NCBI RefSeq assembly: GCF_014652635.1
Contig: NZ_BMZE01000002.1
Span: 787,562-851,561, forward strand
Reading direction: 5' to 3'
From: Devosia pacifica
GTDB lineage: Bacteria > Pseudomonadota > Alphaproteobacteria > Rhizobiales > Devosiaceae
DNA: 64,000 nt
Made by a program: the position numbers and the translations under genes. The notes below the pieces were generated by a model. The model worked only from the letters and a program-made list of their open reading frames with translations, had not been told where the DNA came from and did no database searches. Positions 53,449-61,320 of the stretch are shown here, in pieces. How positions within the stretch are numbered: position 1 is the first letter of the stretch; every line of letters begins with the position of its first letter.

Positions 53449-54309
53449 ATGCAGAACGAGACCGAGAACCGGCTGACGCCAGCTTCGGAAATGCAGGATC
53501 TGAACGAGGGCGAAAAGCGGGCGGTCGACCATCAGAGCCGGCCAAGCGCGGCCCTTATCCACGAAACCATTCGCTCGGAGGGCGAGAAGGAGCTGAAGCG
53601 CGGCCTCTATGCGCTTCTGGTCTCGGGATTCGCCGCCGGTTTGTCGATCGGCTTCTCCGTGGTGGTTCCGGCAATTTTGATGGTCGCGCTGCCCGATACG
53701 TCCTGGGAGCACCTGCTGACGTCCCTCGGCTACACAATCGGATTTCTCATCGTCGTTCAGGGGCGTCAGCAGTTATTCACGGAGAATACGCTGACGCCAA
53801 TTCTGCCGCTGCTGCGGGCTTGGGATCGGGAGCATCTGTTCGGTGTGCTGCGGCTTTGGGGGGCCGTGCTGCTATCGAACATCGCTGCAACATGGATCTT
53901 TTCGGCAGTGCTTGCCTATACCCCGATCTTTGACGCCGACATCACGGCTGCCATCGCGCAGTTCTCACAATCGACAATGGCGTCGGACTTCTGGCCGATG
54001 TTTCTCAAGGCCGTGTTTGCAGGCTGGCTCATTGCGCTCATGGTTTGGCTCATGCCGGCCTCGGGCGATGCCAAGCCCTTAATTATCATCATCGTCACTT
54101 ATGTCGTTGCGCTGGCTCACCTGTCGCACATCATTGCCGGTTCAGTGGAGGCGTCGTTTCTGGTGCACACAGGTGATGCCACGCTCTCCGACTATGTGCT
54201 GAGGTTTTTCGTGCCGACCCTTCTTGGCAACACCGTGGGCGGGGTGGCGCTGGTTGCCTGTCTCAATGCCGGGCAGGTGGCGCGTGAACTCAATGAGGCG
54301 CCGCGATAG
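53449..54309 (+). CDS. Formate/nitrite transporter (FNT) family protein, YfdC-like
   Basis: A 286-residue membrane protein with a soluble N-terminus (about 50 residues) and six helices. FNT-type half-helix motifs are seen in IGFLIVVQGRQQLFTENTLTPILPL, FAGWLIALMVWLMPASGDA and FFVPTLLGNTVGGVALVACLN. It belongs to the YfdC branch, whose substrate is not established, rather than to the proven FocA or NirC channels. AAGG lies nine bases before ATG. Confidence 0.87.
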   Translation: MQNETENRLTPASEMQDLNEGEKRAVDHQSRPSAALIHETIRSEGEKELKRGLYALLVSGFAAGLSIGFSVVVPAILMVALPDTSWEHLLTSLGYTIGFLIVVQGRQQLFTENTLTPILPLLRAWDREHLFGVLRLWGAVLLSNIAATWIFSAVLAYTPIFDADITAAIAQFSQSTMASDFWPMFLKAVFAGWLIALMVWLMPASGDAKPLIIIIVTYVVALAHLSHIIAGSVEASFLVHTGDATLSDYVLRFFVPTLLGNTVGGVALVACLNAGQVARELNEAPR

Positions 54310-54325
54310 CCGTTTGCGTCGCTGG

Positions 54326-56407
54326 CTAGCCCGCCGACCTGCTCTGACGCGATCCGACGATACGCTCGACGACGTTGGCAAGTGGTTCCGGCCGGTGCAT
54401 GAGGAATCCCTGGCCAAGGGACACGCCAAGGCCTCTTAAAGTTGCAAGTGTGTCTTCGTCCTCGATGCGTTCCGCGATCAGATCGTAGCCGAAGACCGAC
54501 GCGATCTGGCACATCGAGCGTACGACTTCCTGATCAAGACGACTGGATGTGACCTGGCCGGTAAACGACCCATCTATCTTGATTGCATCCACCGGAAACT
54601 GGCGGAGGTAGGAAAAGGAGCTCAGTCCCGCTCCGAAATCATCGAGTGCAACCTTGTAGCCTTGGCGTCTTGCCCGGTTCAGGAAACTCTGCGCGGTGTC
54701 TATCGTGGTGACCGCCGCGGTCTCGGTGATCTCGAAGACAATGTTGTTGGGCGAAACGTCGGCCCCGTCGCGTACCTGCTCGACAAAGTCCCACAGGCCC
54801 GGGTCGCTTAACGTCTGGCCGGACAGGTTGAAGGCAAGGGTAACGCGGCCAAGCCGAGCGCCGAACTGTTGCAGCGCCGATTGGAAGACCCAGCGATCAA
54901 GCGCGGCTGCGACACCGAAGCGCTCCGCCGCCGGGATGAATTCGCCTGGCGGGATGAATCTCCCATCGCGCGAGACCAGGCGCGCCAGTACCTCGATCCG
55001 GTCTGCCGGCGCGAATGGGGCGTCGAGAGACCGTATCTCCTGGCCATAGAGTTTCAGCCGGTCCTCCGAGCGCGCATCGGCGATATCGGCGGCAAGGTGC
55101 GCGGCTGTCATGCCCGACCACAGGTGATGCTCGTTCTGGAAGATCGCCCACTGGTTGCGGCCAGCGCGCTTGGCCCGATAACAGGCATCATCCGCCTGAG
55201 CCAACGCCTCTGAAACACTTATCTTGCTGGAGCGGATCTCGGAAATGCCGATACTGGCGCCGAGTTCGGTCTTGTAGCTGGCGTTGCGCCCGACCCCGCG
55301 AATCAGGGCGATGATCTGTTCTGCGATCTGCGCGGGTGAGTCTTCGCGCAAACACAGGATGATGGTGAATTCGTCGCCACCAAGCCGCGCGATCGTCGCA
55401 TCCGCCAGAAGCTGCCGGAGTTCGCTGGCAATCTGCTTCAGCGTCCAGTCGCCCATCGCGTGGCCGGCGGAATCATTGATCGCTTTGAAATAGTCGAGAT
55501 CGAGATAGAGCAGCGCAATCGGTTGCTGTTCCGCATTGGCGATGCGGTGCTCCAGCGAGGCTTGGAATGCTGTGCGATTGTAAAGTCCTGTCAGCGCGTC
55601 GTGCTGCGCCGCCCAGGCCAGTTGCTTCTCGCGTTCCCTCTCCTCGGTGATATCGCGAATGGTCCCGGTCAGGCGGCCGGATGTGCCGGGAACCGGCACC
55701 AGCCGTGCCAGGGTTTCCACGTGCCGCACGGCTCCATCCGCCCTGATGATCCGGTACTGGATCTGGCGTGGCTCGTTTCCCGTCTCCTCATGCGCACGTT
55801 CGGCCTCAAGCTTGTCGTCCGGATGCAGGAAATCGTGCCAGTCTTTGATGTTGAGGTCAGGATCATTGGGCTGAAGCCCGAAGATCCCTTTCGTTCGGTC
55901 ATCCCAGTAACTTTGCTTACTGTCGCGATCGAACTGCCAGATGCCGATATCGCTTGCATCGAGCGCGAGGCTGAACCGTTCGTTGACTTCGGTAAGGTCC
56001 GCTTCAGCCCGCTTCTGAGCGCTGATATCGGTCTGCACGCCAACAACGCGCAGCGGCTTTCCCGCGCGGTCCCATTCGATGATACCGCCGCGATCGAGCA
56101 CCCAGATCCAATGACCGTCTTTGTGCCGAAGACGCAATTCGGTTTCGATATCTCGGGCGCCGCCCACGATGTGACGGTCTCCACTGGCGATGGCGCGATC
56201 GCGGTCATCCGGATGTGTGAGATTTATCCATAGATCGCTATCCTCGGTGAGTTCTCCGGGTTTGTAGCCGAGCATTTCGAACCAGCTGTCCGAGTAGCGG
56301 CAATCGCCGGTTTGCACGTTCCAATCCCAGACACCAAGCCGTGCGCGTCTGATAGCGTGCACCCACAGGTTTTCTCGATTCTCGTGTGCAGTATTTTGGC
56401 TGGCCAT
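54326..56407 (-). CDS. PAS-PAS-GGDEF-EAL c-di-GMP protein, soluble
   Basis: A 693-residue cytoplasmic protein with two PAS domains (about 20-130 and 143-255, each closing with a PAC segment such as TDISAQKRAEADL and RDITEEREREKQL), a GGDEF domain with intact RLGGDEF near residue 340, and an EAL domain beginning near 470. The signature there is EVLARL rather than EAL, but the Glu is kept, as are FNLSGQTL, EITETAA, DDFGAGLSSFSYL, IKIDGSF and IAERIEDED, so both activities may remain. No transmembrane segment. The PAS ligands are unknown. Confidence 0.92.
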   Translation of the reverse strand: MASQNTAHENRENLWVHAIRRARLGVWDWNVQTGDCRYSDSWFEMLGYKPGELTEDSDLWINLTHPDDRDRAIASGDRHIVGGARDIETELRLRHKDGHWIWVLDRGGIIEWDRAGKPLRVVGVQTDISAQKRAEADLTEVNERFSLALDASDIGIWQFDRDSKQSYWDDRTKGIFGLQPNDPDLNIKDWHDFLHPDDKLEAERAHEETGNEPRQIQYRIIRADGAVRHVETLARLVPVPGTSGRLTGTIRDITEEREREKQLAWAAQHDALTGLYNRTAFQASLEHRIANAEQQPIALLYLDLDYFKAINDSAGHAMGDWTLKQIASELRQLLADATIARLGGDEFTIILCLREDSPAQIAEQIIALIRGVGRNASYKTELGASIGISEIRSSKISVSEALAQADDACYRAKRAGRNQWAIFQNEHHLWSGMTAAHLAADIADARSEDRLKLYGQEIRSLDAPFAPADRIEVLARLVSRDGRFIPPGEFIPAAERFGVAAALDRWVFQSALQQFGARLGRVTLAFNLSGQTLSDPGLWDFVEQVRDGADVSPNNIVFEITETAAVTTIDTAQSFLNRARRQGYKVALDDFGAGLSSFSYLRQFPVDAIKIDGSFTGQVTSSRLDQEVVRSMCQIASVFGYDLIAERIEDEDTLATLRGLGVSLGQGFLMHRPEPLANVVERIVGSRQSRSAG

Positions 56408-56509
56408 GCTGCTATCCGATGGGAGAATTCACCCATACGATACCCGTGAGGAGAGAACACGCGGTTAAGTTCCCTTGCGGAACGTGGCCAGACGCAAGTA
56501 AAAAAGTCC

Positions 56510-56998
56510 CTAGGAGCGGCCCAGCGCCTTCTGTTCAGCACGAATGCGCACAAACAGGATGATGGCGTTGAGAACTGAAAAGGCCAGGGCAAACCAGACT
56601 AGTCCCAATGCCAGCGGAAGCACTGCAATCTCGCCGATGACCACCACATAATTTGGGTGTGGCAGGAAACGATAGGGCCCTTTGCTTACCAAAGTCTCGT
56701 CAGGCACAACTATGATCCGGGTCGTCCAGCGCGGGCCGAGGGTCAAGAGAACCCAGACGCGCATCACCTGCAGGACCGCGAAGATGGCGAGCCATCCCAA
56801 CTGCACGTCATGATCCCAGGCCAGCAGCCAAAGTCCCGCAAGCCACGCACCATGGAGCAGCACGATAAACGGGTAGTGGCTGCTGCCGTGTTCCACGGCA
56901 CCGCGTTCGAGAAGACGCTTGGTGTTTCGTCTGGCCAGGAAGAGTTCCGCCAGCCGCTCCAGCGTCACGAACAGCAGCAGGAGGACCGCGCCGGTCAC
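56510..56998 (-). CDS. Isoprenylcysteine carboxyl methyltransferase-like membrane protein
   Basis: About 163 residues, four to five helices, of the ICMT-like family. The start reads LLLLFVTLERLAELFLARRNTKRLLERGAVE; the core is GPRWTTRIIVVPDETLVSKGPYRFLPHPNYVVVIGE, the conserved methyl-donor and substrate site. In several bacteria a member stands directly after a type III polyketide synthase (as SrsB after SrsA) and methylates the alkylresorcinol-type product. GTG 56998 overlaps the polyketide synthase stop as GTGA and gives family length; TTG 57022 is an alternative. Confidence 0.85.
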   Translation of the reverse strand: MTGAVLLLLFVTLERLAELFLARRNTKRLLERGAVEHGSSHYPFIVLLHGAWLAGLWLLAWDHDVQLGWLAIFAVLQVMRVWVLLTLGPRWTTRIIVVPDETLVSKGPYRFLPHPNYVVVIGEIAVLPLALGLVWFALAFSVLNAIILFVRIRAEQKALGRS

Positions 56999-58056
56999 GC
57001 GGAGGCCCTGAGCGTGAGGCAACTGGCAGTAAAGCCCGGGCCCATGGCGGTCAGCACGGATCGGGGCGGTAACCGGAGACGGCGAAGTCGGTCGAGAACG
57101 AAGAGCACTGTCGGCGCCGACATGTTTCCGTAATCGCGCAGGACGTCGCGTTCGGCGCCGAGTGCGCCCTGCTCGAGATCGAGAGCATGTTCTATCGCCT
57201 GCATCACCTTGGTGCCGCCTGGATGGCAGATAAATCTGTCGACGTCGGCGCGAGAAAGATCATTCTTAGCCAGGATGGCATCAACCGCCGGGCGCAGCTC
57301 CGCTTCTGCAAACGGGGGAATCGATCGGTCGAAAATGACGCCGAAGCCTTGAGGGTCGACGCTCCAGCCCATGATATCGAGGGTGTCAGGCCAAGTGTGC
57401 TGTCCGCTGGCTTCAACCTCGGCAAACCCCTCTTCGCCGCATGTCAGCACACAGGCGGCCGCCCCATCACCGAACAGCGCCGTCGCGACAATGTTCGCCT
57501 TGGTCAACTCGTCGAGCCGGAATGCCAGCGTGCACAATTCGACCGCAACCACCAGCACCTTAGTGCCGGGTCGCGCCTCAGCAAGTTGCGATGCGATCGC
57601 CAACCCGGAAACTCCGCCTGCGCACCCAAGTCCGAAGACCGGGACGCGCAGAATATCACTGCGAAAGCCAAGCTGGCTTGCGGCTCGCGCCTCGAGCGAA
57701 GGCGTTGCAATGCCCGTGGAGGAGATCGTGACCACCGTATCAATCTCCTGGGCTGACAGCCCAATTTCGTCCAACGCCTTTCTTGCCACCTTGACGAACA
57801 GTTCAGTCGCCGCCTCCAGATAGGCCGCGGTGCGATCCGGCCAGCTGCGCGGCTCAACAAACCATTCGATAGGGCGCACGGCATGGCGCTGATGGATGCC
57901 GGCGCTTTCGAAGACACGGCTCATCCGCTCAAAATCGCGAAATCTCGGTCCGAATATTTCGCCTGCCGTTTGCGCCACCTCGCTTTGTTGCAGCACATAA
58001 GGGGGCACGGCGGTGGCCGTGGACAGTAGCGAAGAACGTGCTGGCAACTGGAACAC
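56995..58056 (-). CDS. Type III polyketide synthase
   Basis: About 353 residues of the chalcone/stilbene-synthase fold. The catalytic triad is Cys in VFGLGCAGGVSGL, His in FICHPGGTKVM and Asn in DYGNMSAPTVLFVLDRL. It extends an acyl-CoA with malonyl-CoA, usually giving alkylresorcinols or alkylpyrones in bacteria. GTG 58056 is the best family-length start but has a weak ribosome site; the frame continues to 58176. It is coupled to the methyltransferase-like gene, and a PLD-like gene lies directly upstream on the same strand. Confidence 0.92.
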   Translation of the reverse strand: MFQLPARSSLLSTATAVPPYVLQQSEVAQTAGEIFGPRFRDFERMSRVFESAGIHQRHAVRPIEWFVEPRSWPDRTAAYLEAATELFVKVARKALDEIGLSAQEIDTVVTISSTGIATPSLEARAASQLGFRSDILRVPVFGLGCAGGVSGLAIASQLAEARPGTKVLVVAVELCTLAFRLDELTKANIVATALFGDGAAACVLTCGEEGFAEVEASGQHTWPDTLDIMGWSVDPQGFGVIFDRSIPPFAEAELRPAVDAILAKNDLSRADVDRFICHPGGTKVMQAIEHALDLEQGALGAERDVLRDYGNMSAPTVLFVLDRLRRLRLPPRSVLTAMGPGFTASCLTLRASA

Positions 58057-58123
58057 TTTCGGGCTGTGTGAGGCAGAAATCTGGTTACGGCCGAACTGCC
58101 CGAGATAGATCAGTTGGCAAGTA

Positions 58124-59608
58124 TCACGACTGTGGGGCGCGGCGCAGCATCTGCGCTGCCCGGCTCCAGACATCACTCAATCTGTCGGTAGGCGTACCAG
58201 GGCGCTCGGGATCGACGAGGCTGGTCTCTTCAATCAGTTCTTCTTCAGGCGACAGGTCGCGCAACGGGATAGGCACCAGCCGCCTGTCATTTGAGTTGAA
58301 CCGCTCGATGGCTCGGACCATGGACGCTTCTTCAGCGATGGCAGAATCAATTTCGCTCGGCGAGATGGCAAGATGTTCTGCTATCAGATCGTGCCGCCGG
58401 CGCCGGATTCCGTCGCGCACTTTGCTGGGCTCCTTCTGCGCTGCCGCCTCGAGCATCAGGTCACATTCGGTGTCGTAGCCCTGCGAGCGGTTGTTGAGGT
58501 TGGCGGAGCCAATCTTCATCATTTCGTCGTCGGCGATCATGATCTTGGCATGCACGTAAATCGGCTCGCCTGCCGCATTGATCGGGTAATAGGCCCGGAA
58601 TCTGTCGTAGATGTCGGCCTCGCGCAGCATGTGGAGCAATAGGATGCGCGCAGAGTCCATGGCTTTTGCCTCAAGCCAGCCATCTGCTGTGTCGGGATTG
58701 ATGAGAACAACTTCCGGGCCGTCTGGATCCCGAAGGCGCTTCGCGATCGCTTCGGCGATATGGCGGGACGCCAGATACTGGCTCTCGATGTAAAGAGTCT
58801 TTTTCGCTCGCTCGATAATCCTCAGGGTGAGCTTTTCGATCTCCGTGACCTGCGGGTAGTCTTCGTAGGCGGCCATCGTGCGAGCGATTGCGAGATCGAC
58901 ATCTGTAAAGTCGACCGACAACTCGTCGTCCCATAACTCTGGAGCCTGAGGCGGGGGCGTACGTTCCTCACCCGTGGCGCGGCGCCAGCGCTCTCGCGCA
59001 AGATCACCGAAGACACGCGCCGCCGGTCCGGAAATGCAGGTCGTGGCGTCGTGCCAAGGGCCTAGTTTGCTGCCCCATGCCGAACGGCGACGCTTGTCGC
59101 CGGGCCGATGCTCCCGCGTATCCCAGCGTCCTTGCGTCATGTCGATACCGCCGCAAAAAGCCAGAACGTCATCTATGACCAGCAGCTTCATATGGTGCGC
59201 GGCCATGCGCGGATGCGCGCCGTCTAGGCGCAGATGCACATTCTTGTTGGCGAGCCAATCGAGCACAACCAGAGGTGTCTGGCCGCGTCCTAGTGCCCGC
59301 AACATTCCGAGATCCCATTTGAGCAACCGGATATCGAGATCGTCGCGAGAGTCCGCGAGCCAGTTGAGAAAGCGCCCGATCTGGTCGGGGCCGTCTACCG
59401 TTTTGTCTCCAGGCTGGAGATGCACCCTTGCATCAAAATCCCATCCGACAAGGATGACCGAGTGCTTGGCATTAAGCATCGCGCGTTTGGCGATGGTGAA
59501 GTATTCCGCTGCATCGACGATAACCGAGAAGCGCTCCGCGCGGGCAACTTTCCAGGAAAGCTCGTCCTGATGGGTAAGGGGCGTATCGGTAGAGGCGGCG
59601 CTGTTCAT
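58124..59608 (-). CDS. Phospholipase D-like protein (two HKD motifs)
   Basis: A 494-residue protein with HKD motifs HHMKLLVIDDVLAFCGGIDM and VHAKIMIADDEMMKIGSANLNNRS, the two halves of a PLD active site. It lacks the N-terminal transmembrane helices of cardiolipin synthase and has an extended linker between the halves, which points to the phospholipase D / VTC-like group rather than ClsA. It may transfer phosphatidyl groups or cleave phosphodiesters. ATG 59608 is preferred since a frame to 59716 begins inside the next gene's terminator hairpin. It precedes the polyketide synthase by 67 bases. Confidence 0.87.
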   Translation of the reverse strand: MNSAASTDTPLTHQDELSWKVARAERFSVIVDAAEYFTIAKRAMLNAKHSVILVGWDFDARVHLQPGDKTVDGPDQIGRFLNWLADSRDDLDIRLLKWDLGMLRALGRGQTPLVVLDWLANKNVHLRLDGAHPRMAAHHMKLLVIDDVLAFCGGIDMTQGRWDTREHRPGDKRRRSAWGSKLGPWHDATTCISGPAARVFGDLARERWRRATGEERTPPPQAPELWDDELSVDFTDVDLAIARTMAAYEDYPQVTEIEKLTLRIIERAKKTLYIESQYLASRHIAEAIAKRLRDPDGPEVVLINPDTADGWLEAKAMDSARILLLHMLREADIYDRFRAYYPINAAGEPIYVHAKIMIADDEMMKIGSANLNNRSQGYDTECDLMLEAAAQKEPSKVRDGIRRRRHDLIAEHLAISPSEIDSAIAEEASMVRAIERFNSNDRRLVPIPLRDLSPEEELIEETSLVDPERPGTPTDRLSDVWSRAAQMLRRAPQS

Positions 59609-59683
59609 GCGTGGCACTGTCCGGCTCGACTTGGGGTCAGGCGAGGCACCAAATATGGCGCCAGCAAAACCTAACGCGTGAGG

Positions 59684-59707
59684 GGGACACCGGTTGCCCG
59701 GTGTCCC
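59684..59707. terminator. Hairpin after the glycine-rich protein gene
   Basis: A perfect 10-bp stem (59684-59693 with 59698-59707) and loop TTGC, in the space between the stop at 59716 and the PLD start at 59608. No T-run is seen on the minus strand, so it is a weak or factor-assisted terminator at most. Confidence 0.5.
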
Positions 59708-59715
59708 TATAGTCA

Positions 59716-60567
59716 TCAGTAGACATAAACGCGCAGCCGCGCACCGCTCCGTTCCACCGCGAGGACATTCTCGGTGCGGTAGCGTGTTCTGTTGAGGGCG
59801 GCTGACACCAGCGGGTCGCTTAACACCGCGTTGCGCAGAACCGAAAGATCAGTGCTGGTTGCGAGGTGATTGGAGACCAGGCTCCTCTCTCTCGGACACA
59901 ATCTGAGCGGGACGACTTCGATGCCGGATGCTCGCTCCCAGCCACGCAGATCGGAATATTCGAACAGACGGATAGCCTGTTGCGGATCGACGCCGGCGCA
60001 GCCGACCGCGCCGAGCGAAGCGGATCCGCCGCCGCCTCCGCCGCCACTGCTACCGCCGGGAGGCAGCCCGCCACTCGGTCCGCCGCCACCGTCACCGCCG
60101 CCGCCAGATCCACCTCCGGCCCCGCCGCCCGGAGGCAGAGGACCGGAGGGCGTGATGCCGCCGCCGTCACTACCGCCACTGCCGCCGCCCGACCCGCCGC
60201 CGATACCGACGCCGACATCAACGGTGCCGGAGCTGCCGCCGACACCGACATTGGCGTCGACCGAACCGTTGCCGATCCCAATATTTGCATCGACTAGGCC
60301 ATTGTCGCCGCCACTACTGACATTGGCATTGACGGCGCCGCTTCCACCGCTGCTGCCTGGCAGAATATTGGCATCGACGACGTTGCCGCTGCTGCCGCCG
60401 CCACTGCCAAGACCGACATTTACTGCTCCGCCATCTCCGGCTTTGCCAGAGCCAATCGTCACAAGTGCATCGCTATCGCTGTCGCCGAGCAATTGTGCAT
60501 GGGCCGGTGCCAACATGGTTGCGGTCAGCAGCCCGGCTACGAGTAGACCTTTAAAGTGCTTTTGCAT
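59716..60567 (-). CDS. Secreted glycine-rich repeat protein, unknown function
   Basis: A 283-residue exported protein (signal peptide MQKHFKGLLVAGLLTATMLAPAHAQ). Residues about 30-110 repeat a V-D/N-A-N-x-x-x-G-x-G-x-G unit (VNVGLGS, VDANILPG, VNANVSS, VDANIGIG, VDANVGVG, VDVGVGIG). A poly-Gly/Ser/Pro linker (about 110-175) follows, then a globular C-terminal domain of about 105 residues (GCAGVDPQQAIRLFEYS to ENVLAVERSGARLRVYVY) with two cysteines. The repeats suggest a beta-solenoid or disordered surface stalk. The C-terminal part looks conserved but has no name. GGAG precedes ATG 60567. Confidence 0.75.
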   Translation of the reverse strand: MQKHFKGLLVAGLLTATMLAPAHAQLLGDSDSDALVTIGSGKAGDGGAVNVGLGSGGGSSGNVVDANILPGSSGGSGAVNANVSSGGDNGLVDANIGIGNGSVDANVGVGGSSGTVDVGVGIGGGSGGGSGGSDGGGITPSGPLPPGGGAGGGSGGGGDGGGGPSGGLPPGGSSGGGGGGGSASLGAVGCAGVDPQQAIRLFEYSDLRGWERASGIEVVPLRLCPRERSLVSNHLATSTDLSVLRNAVLSDPLVSAALNRTRYRTENVLAVERSGARLRVYVY

Positions 60568-60644
60568 TTTTCTCCGCTCCCTATTGCGTAGAGGCCGACT
60601 AAATGCAAGAAGCTGAAACCCGTTCAAAGTCCTTCTTGTACTGG

Positions 60645-60716
60645 TAATCTATATACTCAATGACAGTGCAGTACTTTCACTATAAAAAATTATTATAATA
60701 CTATAATTTTATCCAC
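60645..60716. promoter_or_regulatory. AT-rich island between the glycine-rich gene and hxlR-type gene
   Basis: About 70 bases (60645-60716) are dominated by A and T, including ATAAAAAATTATTATAATAC, in a genome that is otherwise GC-rich. It lies 80-150 bases upstream of the glycine-rich gene start and probably holds its promoter, or a binding site for a nucleoid protein. It also follows the stop of the HxlR-type gene. Base composition is seen; the role is inferred. Confidence 0.45.
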
Positions 60717-60773
60717 TCTCGATCTGGAGAGAGGGCGCCTTACCGCCCGGTTTCCAACTTGCGCCGCGACCGA

Positions 60774-61193
60774 CTACTGTCGCTGAACATGTTCAGGGCT
60801 GCCAGTGGTGGGGTGATGGTGCCCGGTTTCGCGCGCGTCGTAGATTGAGCGGGCTTCCACGATCGCCTGGTGATTGGCCGCCGACCAGTCCCACAACCCG
60901 GCGATCGGTTCCCGGAGCGTTTCGCCCAGGCGGGTCAGCCGGTACTCAACGCGGGGCGGCACTTCTGGGTAGATGGTGCGCGTGACGAGGCCATCGCGCT
61001 CCAGATTGCGCAGCGTCAAGGTCAGCATCCTTTGCGAAATGCCGTTGATCATCCTCTTCAACTCGTTGAAGCGCAGAGTGCCGTTGCGGCCGAGCATGCC
61101 AACCACCATCACGCTCCACTTATCGCCGATGCGGTTGAGCACATCCGACATTGCCGAGCAGTTCGACGCTTCACTGGTGTCTTCGAGGGCCAT
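60774..61193 (-). CDS. HxlR-family winged-helix regulator
   Basis: A 139-residue MarR-like winged-helix repressor or activator. Typical HxlR signs are NCSAMSDVLNRIGDKWSVMVVGMLG, RFNELKRMINGISQRMLTLTLRNLERDGLVTRTIYPEVPPRVEYRLTRLGETL. The Cys12 near the N-terminus corresponds to the redox- or aldehyde-sensing Cys of YodB/HypR relatives. ATG 61193 has GGAG seven bases upstream; the frame extends to a more upstream ATG at 61223. It is divergent from the GH3 gene by 127 bases that contain repeat elements. Confidence 0.9.
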   Translation of the reverse strand: MALEDTSEASNCSAMSDVLNRIGDKWSVMVVGMLGRNGTLRFNELKRMINGISQRMLTLTLRNLERDGLVTRTIYPEVPPRVEYRLTRLGETLREPIAGLWDWSAANHQAIVEARSIYDARETGHHHPTTGSPEHVQRQ

Positions 61194-61202
61194 CTTCACA
61201 CT

Positions 61203-61215
61203 CCGAATTATTCGG
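61203..61215. promoter_or_regulatory. Inverted repeat CCGAAT-T-ATTCGG before the HxlR-type gene
   Basis: A perfect 6-bp inverted repeat with one central base, 10 bases before the HxlR-type start codon and inside its leader. It is a candidate autoregulatory operator for the winged-helix protein. Confidence 0.5.
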
Positions 61216-61231
61216 TCACTCATATAGCCAA

Positions 61232-61247
61232 GGTTACTGATGGTTAC
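61232..61247. promoter_or_regulatory. Direct repeat GGTTAC-N4-GGTTAC in the hxlR/GH3 divergent region
   Basis: Two GGTTAC copies with a period of exactly 10 bases, i.e. on one face of the helix, 40-55 bases upstream of the HxlR-type gene and about 75 bases upstream of the GH3 start. HxlR-type regulators are known to bind GTAAC-like repeats; this one lies in the shared promoter space. Binding is inferred. Confidence 0.5.
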
Positions 61248-61320
61248 CACCCCATCTCGATATGATTGACAAGTGGCTGCCCATGCAGTCTCACGGGCGA
61301 ACGACACGATGGAGGACGCC

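Noticed and set aside
59870-60616. Proline-rich plus-strand frame opposite the glycine-rich protein
   Set aside because: Poly-Pro is simply the complement of the Gly codons (GGN read as NCC). The minus-strand product has a signal peptide and ribosome site.
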